64,000 bases of DNA from Peptoniphilus mikwangii (GTDB lineage: Bacteria; Bacillota; Clostridia; Tissierellales; Peptoniphilaceae), in NCBI RefSeq assembly GCF_000468535.1, contig NZ_AUQY01000005.1:203342-267341 (forward strand), read 5' to 3'. Positions within the stretch are counted from its first letter, which is position 1. Each line of letters begins with the position of its first letter. This document shows, one piece after another, positions 10,032 to 19,280 of the stretch. A program made the position numbers and the translations under genes. Under the pieces are notes generated by a model that did no database searches, was not told where the DNA came from, and saw only the letters and a program-made list of their open reading frames with translations.

Positions 10032-10047
10032 AGCAATATTTGTGCCA
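10032..10047 (-). promoter_or_regulatory. Sigma-54 (-24/-12) promoter of the methionine catabolic operon
   Basis: The minus strand reads TGGCACAAATATTGCT, matching TGGCACGN4TTGCW at all but one specified position, with exactly 10 bases between GG and GC. The predicted start is near 10021, about 19 bases before the TTG start of the regulator. The sigma-54 gene is in the same window. Confidence 0.85.
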
Positions 10048-10106
10048 GCTTTACATCAGATATTTAGACACTTAAAAAAATGTTTGCCTGATTTTTGGAA
10101 TGTTTT

Positions 10107-10153
10107 TACACCATTAAATATTTTGTGGTAATCTTTACATATATAGTGGTGTA
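10107..10153. promoter_or_regulatory. Candidate upstream activator sites
   Basis: TACACCA (10107-10113) and its exact inverse TGGTGTA (10147-10153) flank a further related element, GTGGTA (10125-10130). They lie roughly 85-130 bases upstream of the predicted sigma-54 start, the usual distance for enhancer binding. The rest of 10012-10362 is very AT-rich and holds no gene that I can support. Confidence 0.45.
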
Positions 10154-10344
10154 TTTTTATTCCTATCGGAATACTATTATACCATATTGTCTAATTTTTT
10201 GTAATATTCATCAACATATTTTATAAAAAATTTTTTATTATAAATAAATTTTTAAAAATCATAGTTATTTAAATTTAATTTTTCAATTTTAAAAACCTAA
10301 TATAATTTTCTTAAATTTCTATAAATATATTTAAAAAATGGCTA

Positions 10345-10350
10345 TATAAT
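10345..10350 (+). promoter_or_regulatory. Candidate -10 box for the small acidic protein gene
   Basis: TATAAT lies 12 bases before the ATG at 10363. The -35 region is poor. If used, transcription would begin only about six bases before that ATG. Confidence 0.4.
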
Positions 10351-10362
10351 GGTATTATATTG

Positions 10363-10695
10363 ATGGGTGATAATTTGAAAAGAGAAGATATTATTGATTT
10401 AGTTTATAAAATTTCTGAAGATGATTTAGAATTATTGTATATATTTATGAAAAGGTTGTCAAAAGATTGCAAATGTTATTTAAAAAAAGATGTTTATAAA
10501 AACACAGCTGAAGATTCCCAACCTTTAAAAACAATTTCTAAAGTTAAAATTCCAATTGAAAATGAATCTGAAGAATATAGTGATGATTTTTCAGAAAATG
10601 TCCCTCCGGAATATGAAGACAGTTCAGACGAAGAACTTAAAAAATTTTTAGGTGATGATTATTTAGAGAGAATGATGTTGTGGAAAGTAGATTAA
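10363..10695 (+). CDS. Small acidic hypothetical protein
   Basis: About 110 aa and not recognised. The first 40 residues look helical (EDIIDLVYKISEDDLELLYI), followed by a low-complexity acidic linker rich in Glu, Asp and Ser, and a C-terminal ELKKFLGDDYLERMM helix. There is no signal peptide or membrane segment. The start is uncertain: the ATG at 10363 has no ribosome site, whereas a TTG at 10375 has GGGTGA four bases upstream. It is transcribed alone between the methionine operon and the convergent V-ATPase operon 1, and shares a bidirectional terminator with the latter. Codon use resembles its neighbours. The helical ends suggest a small regulatory or binding protein, but no function can be assigned. 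Confidence 0.65.
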   Translation: MGDNLKREDIIDLVYKISEDDLELLYIFMKRLSKDCKCYLKKDVYKNTAEDSQPLKTISKVKIPIENESEEYSDDFSENVPPEYEDSSDEELKKFLGDDYLERMMLWKVD

Positions 10696-10696
10696 T

Positions 10697-10739
10697 AAAA
10701 AGAGATAAGATGCTCATAGCGATCATCTTATCTCTTTTT
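10697..10739. terminator. Bidirectional terminator between the small acidic gene and V-ATPase operon 1
   Basis: A 16-bp perfect stem (AAAAAGAGATAAGATG and its inverse) has an 11-base loop and T runs in both directions. The right arm includes the final codons and stop of ntpD. Confidence 0.9.
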
Positions 10740-11342
10740 ATCTTTAACTTTTTTAAGTCTGAAAAAATCTTCTCTTTCCTTCTCAGACAATATATTTTCT
10801 ATTTCCTTTACTATACTTTCATATTTTGGTATTTGAATTTTATTGAGGGCGTTTGCTCTTTTTTGTGTCTTTTTAATTTCCTGTGCAAGCCTGAAAACTC
10901 CTGTTTCAACCTGAGCAAGCTCATATATCAAATATCTTATGTTATGCATATCGAGAGATGCCTTATCAAAAGCTGTAGTAGTTTTATGGAAAGAATACTC
11001 CGTTCTAAGCCCATCTTGTCTATATTTGATTTCTGGAATTTCAACTCCCATTACCGATTTTGAAATTACCTCATAAGGTTTTTCAAGTGCCATTGATTTT
11101 GAAATTTCATATATAGCTTCTGTTCCCATTGTTACTGTCGCCTCTTCAAGCGCACTATATGATTGTTTAAAAATTTTTTCTATTCTATCTTGAAGACTTT
11201 CGGCACGCTTATTTAAATCCATCATTTCTTTTATCAGGACGGTTCTCTTTTTATCTAACAAATCATATCCTTTTCTTGCAAATTCAAGAGCTGACTTTGT
11301 TGCCATTAAATTTGCTTTTGTAGGTACTGTTTTAGTTGCCAT
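10728..11342 (-). CDS. ntpD: V-type ATPase 1 subunit D (central rotor shaft)
   Basis: 204 aa, predicted to form the long antiparallel coiled coil that turns inside the A3B3 head and couples ATP hydrolysis to the c-ring. The N-terminal [19 protein letters not shown] and the C-terminal [20 protein letters not shown] are the conserved D-subunit ends. Its start overlaps the end of ntpB by 11 bases, implying translational coupling. It is the last gene of operon 1, and its stop codon lies inside the terminator stem. It is shorter than the operon 2 copy, which has an extra charged tail. Confidence 0.93.
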   Translation of the reverse strand: MATKTVPTKANLMATKSALEFARKGYDLLDKKRTVLIKEMMDLNKRAESLQDRIEKIFKQSYSALEEATVTMGTEAIYEISKSMALEKPYEVISKSVMGVEIPEIKYRQDGLRTEYSFHKTTTAFDKASLDMHNIRYLIYELAQVETGVFRLAQEIKKTQKRANALNKIQIPKYESIVKEIENILSEKEREDFFRLKKVKDKKR

Positions 11343-12726
11343 TTAACTCACCTTGCAAATATTTCTCTTTAAGTTTAGGGTCTATTCTGTCTAAACTTTC
11401 TACAGGAAGTATCTTTAAAAGTTCCCATCCCAAATTTAATGTATCTTCAATATTTCTGTTTTCATCGAATTTTTGAGTTAAAAATCTGTTTTCAAACTCA
11501 TTTCCGAATTTTATATACAATTTATCCAACTCAGATAAATCTTCTTCTCCTATTATTTGTGCAAGAGCTCTTACTTCTTGAACTTTAGAGTAAGAAGCAA
11601 ACAACTGTGATGACAGATCCGCATGGTCTTCTCTTGTATATCCTTCTCCTATACCGTCTTTCATAAGTCTTGAAAGTGAAGGTAATACATTTACAGGAGG
11701 ATATACTCCCGATTGATTCAAATCTCTTGAAAGTACAATTTGTCCTTCTGTTATAAATCCGCTAAGATCCGGAATGGGATGAGTTATATCATCATTAGGC
11801 ATTGTCAATATTGGTATCAATGTAACTGAACCGTCAATATCCTTTATCATTCCCGCTCTCTCATATAACATTGCAAGATCTGAATAAAGGTGTCCCGGAT
11901 ATCCCTTTCTTGACGGAACTTCTTCTCTTGAAGATGATACTTCTCTTAAAGCCTCACCATAAGATGTTACATCCGTCATTATTACAAGAACATGATTATG
12001 CTCTTTGTACGCAAGATATTCAGCTGCCGTAAGAGCGCATTTAGGAACAATTAAACGTTCCATAATCGGATCATCCGCATAATTTATATACATAACTACT
12101 TTTTCCGACACTCCAGCATTTTTAAAAGCTTCTCTAAAATAATCGGCTTCGTCGTGTTTTACACCTATCGCCGCAAATACTATTGCAAAGTTTTCATCCG
12201 AGCTGTTTGAAGATAATTTTGCTTGTCTTACTATTTGAGCTGCAAGCTCATTATGAGGAAGCCCCGACCCTGAAAATATCGGAAGTTTTTGTCCTCTTAT
12301 AAGTGTCATGAGTCCATCTATTGATGAAATTCCCGTTTGAATAAAGTTTCTTGGATATTGTCTTGCAACAGGATTAATCGGCCTTCCGTTCACATTATAA
12401 AACTCGTCTGAATATATATCTCCACCCTTATCTATAGGACGACCGATTCCATCAAAAACACGTCCTAAAATTTCATTTGAAAGCGGTATTTCAAATGGAT
12501 GTGCCTCGAATATGACCTTTGAATTCTTTGTCGAAACTCCTAAATTTTCTCCAAATACTTGAATTATTGCAGAATCTCCATCTATTTTTACAACCTGTCC
12601 TACCAAATCTTCTTTTCCGTCTGTAGATTTTATCTTAACTACTTCATCATAAGATACTCTGTGTAGGTTTGAAAGTTCAATTAAAGATCCGTCAACTTTG
12701 TCTAATAATAAATATTCCTTTTTCAT
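11332..12726 (-). CDS. ntpB: V-type ATPase 1 subunit B (non-catalytic)
   Basis: 464 aa, the nucleotide-binding but non-catalytic subunit of the A3B3 hexamer. It has the ATPase beta-barrel N-terminal domain and the motif [15 protein letters not shown] in place of a true P-loop, then [18 protein letters not shown] and [14 protein letters not shown], all typical of V/A-type B subunits. ATG at 12726 with AGGTGAT upstream. It is placed between ntpA and ntpD as in most V-type operons. Paralogue of 32277-33650, with the same layout but clearly diverged sequence, so the two sets are not a recent duplication. Confidence 0.95.
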   Translation of the reverse strand: MKKEYLLLDKVDGSLIELSNLHRVSYDEVVKIKSTDGKEDLVGQVVKIDGDSAIIQVFGENLGVSTKNSKVIFEAHPFEIPLSNEILGRVFDGIGRPIDKGGDIYSDEFYNVNGRPINPVARQYPRNFIQTGISSIDGLMTLIRGQKLPIFSGSGLPHNELAAQIVRQAKLSSNSSDENFAIVFAAIGVKHDEADYFREAFKNAGVSEKVVMYINYADDPIMERLIVPKCALTAAEYLAYKEHNHVLVIMTDVTSYGEALREVSSSREEVPSRKGYPGHLYSDLAMLYERAGMIKDIDGSVTLIPILTMPNDDITHPIPDLSGFITEGQIVLSRDLNQSGVYPPVNVLPSLSRLMKDGIGEGYTREDHADLSSQLFASYSKVQEVRALAQIIGEEDLSELDKLYIKFGNEFENRFLTQKFDENRNIEDTLNLGWELLKILPVESLDRIDPKLKEKYLQGELNGN

Positions 12727-12737
12727 TCTATCACCTA

Positions 12738-14501
12738 CTATTCATATACCGCTTCAAGATTTGCATAATAGTCTCTTATACTGTTATTCAATTCTACAAA
12801 CTTTTCAAGATGATCATTTTCTATATCATATTTCATATTTATAACTCTTGAATATAGAGTATCATCTTTGATTTTGGATATCGGAAGATGATTGTCCGCC
12901 GCAGCCTTACCGCACTCATACAATAAATCTATTGTCTTTAGCATTTCAAATTGTTTTGTAAGCGGGACAAAGGTATCTATTTTATTAAATGCATTTTGTT
13001 GTAAAAATCCCACCTTGACTACGCGGCATATTTCAAGTATAAGTCTTTGATTATCAGGAAGCACATCTTCGCCTACAAGCATAACAATTTCATTTAGCTT
13101 TGCTTCCTGATGAAGCAAGTCTAAAAATTTTGAGCGAAGTATATCCAAATCGCCGTCTAAATGCATATCATAATAATTTTTTAATAAAGATACATATTGC
13201 GAATATGAATTCATCCAATTTATTGCAGGATAGTGCCTTGCATAGGCAAGTTCTTTATCAAGTGCTAAAAATACATTTACAAACCTCTTTGTGTTCTCAG
13301 TTACCGGCTCGGAGAAATCTCCACCTACAGGAGAAACTGCCCCGATAAGCGTTACTGAACCCTCATCTCCGGAAAGCGTGTCAACATATCCTGCCCTCTC
13401 ATAAAACTGAGCTATTCTTGACGGAAGATATGCAGGATACCCTTCTTCTGCAGGCATTTCCTCAAGACGTCCCGAAATCTCACGAAGAGCCTCTGCCCAA
13501 CGTGATGTTGAATCCGCCATAAGAGCAACGTGATATCCCTGATCTCTAAAATATTCAGCTATTGTTACTCCTGTATATATAGATGCCTCACGTGCTGCTA
13601 CCGGCATATTTGATGTATTTGCAATCAGTATTGTTCTATCCATCAAAGGATTTCCCGTATTAGGATCTATAAGCTTCGGAAAATCCTCAAGAACCTCAGT
13701 CATCTCATTCCCACGCTCTCCACATCCTATATATACAATTATGTCGGCATCACAATATTTTGCTATTTGATGCTGTGTCATTGTCTTTCCTGTACCAAAA
13801 CCGCCGGGGATTGCAGCTGTTCCTCCCTTTGCTATCGGAAAAAACACATCAAAAACCCTCTGTCCGGAAACCAAAAGCCTATCTATAGGAAGTCTTTCCT
13901 TTATGGGACGCGGAATTCTTACCGGCCATTCCTGATACATTTTTAATTCATAAATTTTTCCGTTGTCATCTTCAATCTTGGCAACAACTTTTTCTATATT
14001 ATATTTTCCGTTTGGAACTACATCTATTACCGTTCCGTTTACTCCCATCGGAACTAACAATCTATGGGTAATAATTGCAGTTTCAGGTACTGTTGCAAAA
14101 ATTTGTCCTTCTTCTACTCTATCTCCAACTTTAATACTCAATTTTACATCCCAAAGGGTCTCTTCATCAATTGATATAAGACCAATTCCCTCCGGCATAA
14201 AATTTCCATATTCACTTCTTATTTTTGTAAGAGGTCTTTGAATCCCGTCAAACATATTTTTTATCATTCCGGGTCCAAGCTTTACCGAAAGCGGTGAACC
14301 GGTTGATATTATCTGTTCATCTCTCTTAAGTCCTGATGTTTCTTCATATACTTGAATAGTACCTAAATCTCCATCTATCTTTACAACTTCGCCGATTAAC
14401 TTTTTATCTCCTATGACAACCATTTCTCTCATCTTAAAATCCGCCATATTACTTCCGATTACAACCGGTCCGTTGATTACCTTTATTAATCCGTTTTTCA
14501 A
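12738..14501 (-). CDS. ntpA: V-type ATPase 1 subunit A (catalytic)
   Basis: 587 aa catalytic subunit with P-loop GGFGTGKT, the following [12 protein letters not shown] and [13 protein letters not shown] motifs, and the A-subunit-specific insertion domain before the P-loop. It hydrolyses or makes ATP at the head of the enzyme. The start is TTG at 14501; its TTGA overlaps the ntpE stop, with GGTGA six bases upstream. The operon 2 copy at 33643-35412 (589 aa) also seems to start with TTG, suggesting that weak initiation at this subunit is a shared trait. Confidence 0.95.
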   Translation of the reverse strand: MKNGLIKVINGPVVIGSNMADFKMREMVVIGDKKLIGEVVKIDGDLGTIQVYEETSGLKRDEQIISTGSPLSVKLGPGMIKNMFDGIQRPLTKIRSEYGNFMPEGIGLISIDEETLWDVKLSIKVGDRVEEGQIFATVPETAIITHRLLVPMGVNGTVIDVVPNGKYNIEKVVAKIEDDNGKIYELKMYQEWPVRIPRPIKERLPIDRLLVSGQRVFDVFFPIAKGGTAAIPGGFGTGKTMTQHQIAKYCDADIIVYIGCGERGNEMTEVLEDFPKLIDPNTGNPLMDRTILIANTSNMPVAAREASIYTGVTIAEYFRDQGYHVALMADSTSRWAEALREISGRLEEMPAEEGYPAYLPSRIAQFYERAGYVDTLSGDEGSVTLIGAVSPVGGDFSEPVTENTKRFVNVFLALDKELAYARHYPAINWMNSYSQYVSLLKNYYDMHLDGDLDILRSKFLDLLHQEAKLNEIVMLVGEDVLPDNQRLILEICRVVKVGFLQQNAFNKIDTFVPLTKQFEMLKTIDLLYECGKAAADNHLPISKIKDDTLYSRVINMKYDIENDHLEKFVELNNSIRDYYANLEAVYE

Positions 14502-15124
14502 TTTTTTTCACCAGCTTTTTTTAGTGTAAAGTGTAACAATTTTCCTATTTCATATTTTGAATCTTCTACCTTTTCTCTCAAAGAACAGTCTACATTATAT
14601 GTTCTGCCTTCATCTGAAATAGTAAACCCGCCAATCAACTTTTTAGGAAGTGTTTCAAACGACAGTTTCATAGCCTTTCTGCCTGCTATTTTTTCAAATA
14701 TAGGTATTAGTTTTTCTCTGTCTTCATCTAAAATTGAAACAATATATTCTCCTGAACCGAAATCATCTGTTACAGTTTCAAATCTGCTTTCCTCAAATAT
14801 TACATACTCATTTGTTTCAGTGAATTTTTCCATTTTCATTGCAAGTTCATCTATCAGCTTATTTAAAAGTTCCTCATCTTTTTGAAGTTCAAGAACCCGC
14901 CTGTCTTCATTTACCTTTGCTATCATTTCATAGCTCTTTTGTTTTGCAAGATCCTCTTTTTTCTTTATAAGGTCACTCTTCATCTTACTGAGTTCTTTTT
15001 CTTTATCCAAAATAAGTTGATTGCATTTTTCTCTGACACGTAAAAGTTTTTCGTTACATTTCTTTTGTGTTTCCAAATAAACTATTTTATTAAAAATAGC
15101 AATTTTATTTTCAAGTAAAATCAT
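14498..15124 (-). CDS. ntpE: V-type ATPase 1 subunit E (peripheral stalk)
   Basis: 208 aa. Residues about 5-110 are strongly charged and helical (runs of Lys, Glu and Leu), followed by a C-terminal globular domain with KKLIGGFTISDEGRTYNVD, the typical E-subunit end that binds the A3B3 head. With the small H-type subunit it forms the stator stalk. ATG at 15124 after AGAGGT. The last four bases overlap the TTG start of ntpA. In this operon E follows F, unlike operon 2 where E precedes C. Confidence 0.88.
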   Translation of the reverse strand: MILLENKIAIFNKIVYLETQKKCNEKLLRVREKCNQLILDKEKELSKMKSDLIKKKEDLAKQKSYEMIAKVNEDRRVLELQKDEELLNKLIDELAMKMEKFTETNEYVIFEESRFETVTDDFGSGEYIVSILDEDREKLIPIFEKIAGRKAMKLSFETLPKKLIGGFTISDEGRTYNVDCSLREKVEDSKYEIGKLLHFTLKKAGEKN

Positions 15125-15134
15125 AATTATACCT

Positions 15135-15443
15135 CTAACTAATTTTTACACCAACCGATTCCTTGACATATTTAAGAATGAAATCTTTATCTTTTAAACC
15201 GCATTTGTCAGGAATTGTAACTACTAACGGAAGCTTTTTGGATAATTTTACCTTTATGACATCTTCTTCTATTTCTTTAAAATCACTTTCTGTTAAAATT
15301 ATTATTCCCAAAGTTTCATCATCTTTACAGTTTTTAAAATTTCTTTTTAATTCATCTGAATTTCTGCAAAAAAAACCTTCAACTCCGGCAAGTCTAAGCC
15401 AGGTCAAAATATCCATGCTTCTTGATATAATAAGAGATTTCAT
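15135..15443 (-). CDS. V-type ATPase 1 subunit F
   Basis: 102 aa, the small Rossmann-like rotor-stem subunit that sits with subunit D (NtpG in Enterococcus nomenclature). It starts with a short strand (MKSLIISRSMDILTWLRLAGVEG) and contains TLGIIILTESDFKEIEED, matching the F-subunit pattern of a strand followed by a conserved Thr-Glu. The start overlaps the ntpK stop as TAATG, and it is followed 10 bases later by ntpE. Identification rests on size, motif and position. Confidence 0.82.
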   Translation of the reverse strand: MKSLIISRSMDILTWLRLAGVEGFFCRNSDELKRNFKNCKDDETLGIIILTESDFKEIEEDVIKVKLSKKLPLVVTIPDKCGLKDKDFILKYVKESVGVKIS

Positions 15444-15862
15444 TATAATCTTCCTAAAATCATTATTGAAATAATAAGTCCATAGATTGCAATACCGTCT
15501 GCAAGTCCTAAAAATATCATTGATTTTCCCAAAATCTTAGGATCTTCTGAAACCGCTCCAATAGCTGATGAACCTACATTTGCAACTGCAACGCCTGCAC
15601 CTAATGCTGCAAGTCCTGTTGAAAGTCCTGCTGCTAAAAAGCCTAATCCATTTCCTGAAGTTGCTGTTTCTCTTGCACTTACCATTTGCGGTACCAAAGT
15701 TATTATAGAAAATATTAGAACAGGCACAACTATTGACAAATTGATTTTTATAAGCCTTCTAACCGCTTTTTCACTTGCAGGTGTTCCCTTATAGATCAAA
15801 TACGCTCCATATGCCATAACTGATACAACTGAAAGTACTGCTAAAATTATTATCTTTTCCAT
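15443..15862 (-). CDS. ntpK: V-type ATPase 1 proteolipid (c-ring) subunit K
   Basis: 139-aa membrane subunit with four hydrophobic segments (about 4-24, 41-61, 72-97, 113-136). The last two form the c-hairpin (GLSTGLAALGAG, loop SEDPKILGKS, then LGLADGIAIYGLI). The ion-carrying carboxylate is Asp122, where most V-type relatives have Glu. The polar residues that coordinate sodium in known sodium c-subunits are replaced by Val, Gly and Ile. I therefore infer a proton ring, in contrast to operon 2. It follows ntpI closely and has no dedicated promoter. Confidence 0.92.
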   Translation of the reverse strand: MEKIIILAVLSVVSVMAYGAYLIYKGTPASEKAVRRLIKINLSIVVPVLIFSIITLVPQMVSARETATSGNGLGFLAAGLSTGLAALGAGVAVANVGSSAIGAVSEDPKILGKSMIFLGLADGIAIYGLIISIMILGRL

Positions 15863-15863
15863 T

Positions 15864-17810
15864 TTAAAACTCCTTTAATTCAATTTTATCGGCTATAAAT
15901 TCATAGCCATCCCCTAAATAATACTTGCTAAACATTTCATAATATTCAAGTCTTAAACTTTGAATAAACACCAACAATCCTTCAAGTCCAATTATTACTA
16001 AATTTCCTATTACAAGAATCACAAAATTCCCTGCCGAATTATTTATCATTTTACCGACAGTTTGAAATGCCATAAACAATCCTACATGGTTTATAGCAAA
16101 TGCTCCTACTCTTATAAATGAAATTATATTACTTAATATCGACATCAAAGCTTCAAGTAATAAAAATACTCCTTCAATGTAATATCCGCTCATATTTCCA
16201 TCTTCATAAGATATTTTTTCTCCCTTAAGAAGTTGTGTAATCGGTCTTTTAAATATCATCAGAACTAATGCAACTACAATTAATATAAGCGTAAGCTTTT
16301 TAGGAACTATACTTATATTTTTAATAGCTGAAAGTCCCAAATTAATTGCCAATAAAAATATGGCAAAACCGCAAAGTCCGTCTTTGCCGAAAAAAGCATC
16401 TTCATAGTCTTTAACTTTAATTCTGTTTATAAAACCTATTACATAAGATACAAATAGTAATCCGATACCGAATACTATGGCTCCTGCAAGTACGTCATTT
16501 ATACTTTCAAAAGGTTTCATCCACATAGCGGGAATTAATTCCTCATTTCCGAATACCGAACCGTATAAAACTCCGAAAATCATAGATGATGCTCCAAGTC
16601 TGCTTAAAATTGCACCATATCCCTTATTTCCTCTCTTGCCAATGTAAAGTCCAAGTAGGAAAAATATAGCTCCTTGCCCTAAATCTCCAAACATTGCTCC
16701 AAAAAGTATCATATACGTAATTCCAAAAAATACTGTCGGATCCGACTCATTATAGCCGGGAGTTCCATACATTTTTAGTAACAGTTCAAAAGGCTTAAAA
16801 AAATTGGCATTTACCAGTTTTGTCGGTATACTCTCTCCCTTTTCAGGATCTCTGAAATTAACATCAATATTGTCATATTTAGAAAAAACCGATTTGATAT
16901 TTTCAACATCAGAAACCCCTATCCAGCCGGACATATAAAAATATTTCTTTGATTTAGCCATATATTTTTTTACATCTTCTATTTTTTCAGCTAAAAGCAT
17001 TCCGGCTATATATCTCTTTACTCTGTCTTCTTCATTTTGTATTAAGCTATTTCTGAAGTTCTCAATTTCTTTCTTTTCACCAACAAGAATTTCATGTTCA
17101 CTCATTAATTTTTCAAAGATTTCCTGAGCAGTTCCGCAATATTTTCCAAGTATATTTACATCTTGCCAATTAAGACTCTTTAAAATTCTATCAATTTCAT
17201 TTGAAACTTCTTGAGGATATAATGCAAGATATACTTCATTTTCATTTATTGTTCCCGTATGAAATATCATGGCAAGTATGTTCCCATAATTTTTCTTTAA
17301 TCTAAATCTTCCGTCCTTATCCAAAATTCCAAAACGAGCTTTAAAATATTTAAGATTGGCAAGATCGGACAAATTTACATTTACATTTTTAAACAATTCA
17401 TAATTATTTTTAATTCCGCTTATAATTTTTAAATCTTCATTTATTTTTTCAAGTCTGTCAATTTTGGTTTTCAGTTTATCATAAAAAGAATCAAAATCTG
17501 CGTTCATATCTACATCTTTTACATACTTTTCATCAATAGAATCAATCCCGAAAAAATTCATAAGCTCTTTCGCTCTTTTTACATTAAGTTCCCTTAAAGA
17601 ATCTTTTTCAAAAGGCTGAATATAATTAAGTTCCATATTTCTTTCAAGATTGTTTTCATCTTCCAAGCTGAAAGTAAAGAAATTATTGTCAATTTCAAGT
17701 CGAGTATTTACAATATTAACAGCCTTGGTTTTAAGCACATCGACAATAATGCTATCCATATCAGAAAGTTGTCCTACAACATCCATCATCTTCATTTTCT
17801 CTACTGCCAA
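15864..17810 (-). CDS. ntpI: V-type ATPase 1 subunit I (a-subunit, ion channel half)
   Basis: 648 aa with a cytoplasmic N-terminal half of about 330 residues that is largely coiled coil, and a C-terminal membrane half with about eight segments. GAMFGDLGQGAIFF is a typical I-subunit motif, and the essential channel arginine is in SFIRVGAFAINHVG. It forms the ion path against the c-ring. The start is TTG at 17810, eight bases after GGAAGTG and immediately after the stop of ntpC. Confidence 0.93.
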   Translation of the reverse strand: MAVEKMKMMDVVGQLSDMDSIIVDVLKTKAVNIVNTRLEIDNNFFTFSLEDENNLERNMELNYIQPFEKDSLRELNVKRAKELMNFFGIDSIDEKYVKDVDMNADFDSFYDKLKTKIDRLEKINEDLKIISGIKNNYELFKNVNVNLSDLANLKYFKARFGILDKDGRFRLKKNYGNILAMIFHTGTINENEVYLALYPQEVSNEIDRILKSLNWQDVNILGKYCGTAQEIFEKLMSEHEILVGEKKEIENFRNSLIQNEEDRVKRYIAGMLLAEKIEDVKKYMAKSKKYFYMSGWIGVSDVENIKSVFSKYDNIDVNFRDPEKGESIPTKLVNANFFKPFELLLKMYGTPGYNESDPTVFFGITYMILFGAMFGDLGQGAIFFLLGLYIGKRGNKGYGAILSRLGASSMIFGVLYGSVFGNEELIPAMWMKPFESINDVLAGAIVFGIGLLFVSYVIGFINRIKVKDYEDAFFGKDGLCGFAIFLLAINLGLSAIKNISIVPKKLTLILIVVALVLMIFKRPITQLLKGEKISYEDGNMSGYYIEGVFLLLEALMSILSNIISFIRVGAFAINHVGLFMAFQTVGKMINNSAGNFVILVIGNLVIIGLEGLLVFIQSLRLEYYEMFSKYYLGDGYEFIADKIELKEF

Positions 17811-18854
17811 TTACAATTCACTTCCTTTATAACTTCTTACTAAATATTTAAGAGTTTCTTCAAATGAAATATCAAATCTTGTAGCTTCTATTACAGCTCC
17901 TATATCTTTTATTTCATACTCAAGTAAAAACATAAACGCCAAAAATTTTCCAATGTCAAAATTACTTCGTCTAAATTCTTTTTTTGCGTTGTAATATAAA
18001 TATCTGTTTATTCTTCTATCCATATACAACTCTGTATTTTCACCTTCAAATAGAAATTTGTATTCCGTTTTTAATATTCTATTTACAAATTCCTCTTCAT
18101 TTTCACAATAACAAAGATCCCTTAAATTTTCATAAGAAAAATCACAACCGCCTAAAATACAAAAATTAATCAACTCCTCGGGAAGTATTTTATAGTATTT
18201 AAGACCTCTGTAAATCCATGTTATATTTAATAAATCGACTTTTCTACCATAGAGCTTTCTACTACATTCTAAATCAGTTTTATCAAAATCCTTTGTACTG
18301 TTTATAAGCTCCGTATAAAAGAACTTATCCAAATTCATTTCCATATAAAAAAGTATTACATCGCTTACTTCATCCTCATAAGCTTGTAAAACTTTGTAAT
18401 ACTTGGTATTTTTAAGCTTTTCTACAAATGTGGGGATTGTACTGTCAGTGTCAATCTTAAATCTTGAATCATCACCCAATACTATGAGTGAGCTTCTTAA
18501 ATTATTTAATCCGTTATTTCTCTGCAAAACACGCAAAATTTTCTTTATATCGGAAATTTCAAATTCAGATAATAATGAATTTAAAAACCTTTTATAATTC
18601 CCTGAAAAATAATAACCGAACTTTCTAATCTGTTCAATCTTGTATCTTTGCATTTTAAGTTCTATATCATATACAGTATCATAACTGTCAAAAATACTGC
18701 CTATATCAGTATTTTCCTTAAGATAAGCTATAATTTCATGCACATCATTGCAATGAGCAAGTTTTATATAATCTGTGTTCATGAGGAGTTTTGAATACAA
18801 ACTGTCAATTTTTGCATTTATAACTGCAAATTTTGAATTAATCCTCATAATCAA
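17811..18854 (-). CDS. ntpC: V-type ATPase 1 subunit C (c-ring adaptor)
   Basis: 347 aa, AC39/NtpC family, the funnel-shaped subunit joining the rotor stem to the c-ring. The all-helical sequence with repeated short acidic helices, the N-terminal YSKLLMNTDYIKLAHCND and the C-terminal EIKDIGAVIEATRF are characteristic of this family, which is poorly conserved overall. The ATG at 18854 overlaps the stop of the preceding stalk gene as ATGA. In operon 1, C precedes I, an order unlike operon 2. Confidence 0.85.
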   Translation of the reverse strand: MIMRINSKFAVINAKIDSLYSKLLMNTDYIKLAHCNDVHEIIAYLKENTDIGSIFDSYDTVYDIELKMQRYKIEQIRKFGYYFSGNYKRFLNSLLSEFEISDIKKILRVLQRNNGLNNLRSSLIVLGDDSRFKIDTDSTIPTFVEKLKNTKYYKVLQAYEDEVSDVILFYMEMNLDKFFYTELINSTKDFDKTDLECSRKLYGRKVDLLNITWIYRGLKYYKILPEELINFCILGGCDFSYENLRDLCYCENEEEFVNRILKTEYKFLFEGENTELYMDRRINRYLYYNAKKEFRRSNFDIGKFLAFMFLLEYEIKDIGAVIEATRFDISFEETLKYLVRSYKGSEL

Positions 18855-19171
18855 TCATCCTTACTTAAAATAATTTTATCAAATGCTTTTTCTATCAAAT
18901 AGTCTTTATTATTTTCATAATTTTCATCTATTTTTTTCAGTCTTTTACTATTTTCAAGCTTTCGCCTTTCAACTTCCAATCCGGCTTCGCTAATAATCTT
19001 GTCAAATATTTCCTGTGCTTTTATCTTTGCTTCATTATTAGCTTTACTTTCCATATCAGTAAGTTTTTTTCTGAGTTCTTCTCTTAATCTTTCTTCCTCA
19101 AGATCAGTTTGTTTAACCAATTCTTCAGTTCTGTTATCTATATCAATTATGCTCTCAATAGTTTCTTTCAT
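18851..19171 (-). CDS. V-type ATPase 1 small stalk subunit (H/G type)
   Basis: About 106 aa, almost entirely charged helix (EELVKQTDLEEERLREEL and so on), expected to pair with subunit E in the peripheral stalk. The ATG at 19171 is chosen because GGGATGAG lies just upstream; a longer reading frame from 19207 lacks a ribosome site. It is the first gene of operon 1. No terminator is visible between it and the glucosaminidase gene 110 bases upstream, so some read-through from rpoN is possible. Confidence 0.8.
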   Translation of the reverse strand: MKETIESIIDIDNRTEELVKQTDLEEERLREELRKKLTDMESKANNEAKIKAQEIFDKIISEAGLEVERRKLENSKRLKKIDENYENNKDYLIEKAFDKIILSKDD

Positions 19172-19280
19172 CTCATCCCTTCTTTCAACATGTACATATA
19201 ATAGCACTATCTTAGAGAATTTAAAGTACCTTTATACTAATGCAAATGTTTTTCTGAAAATTTCATCTGTTTTTCACATT

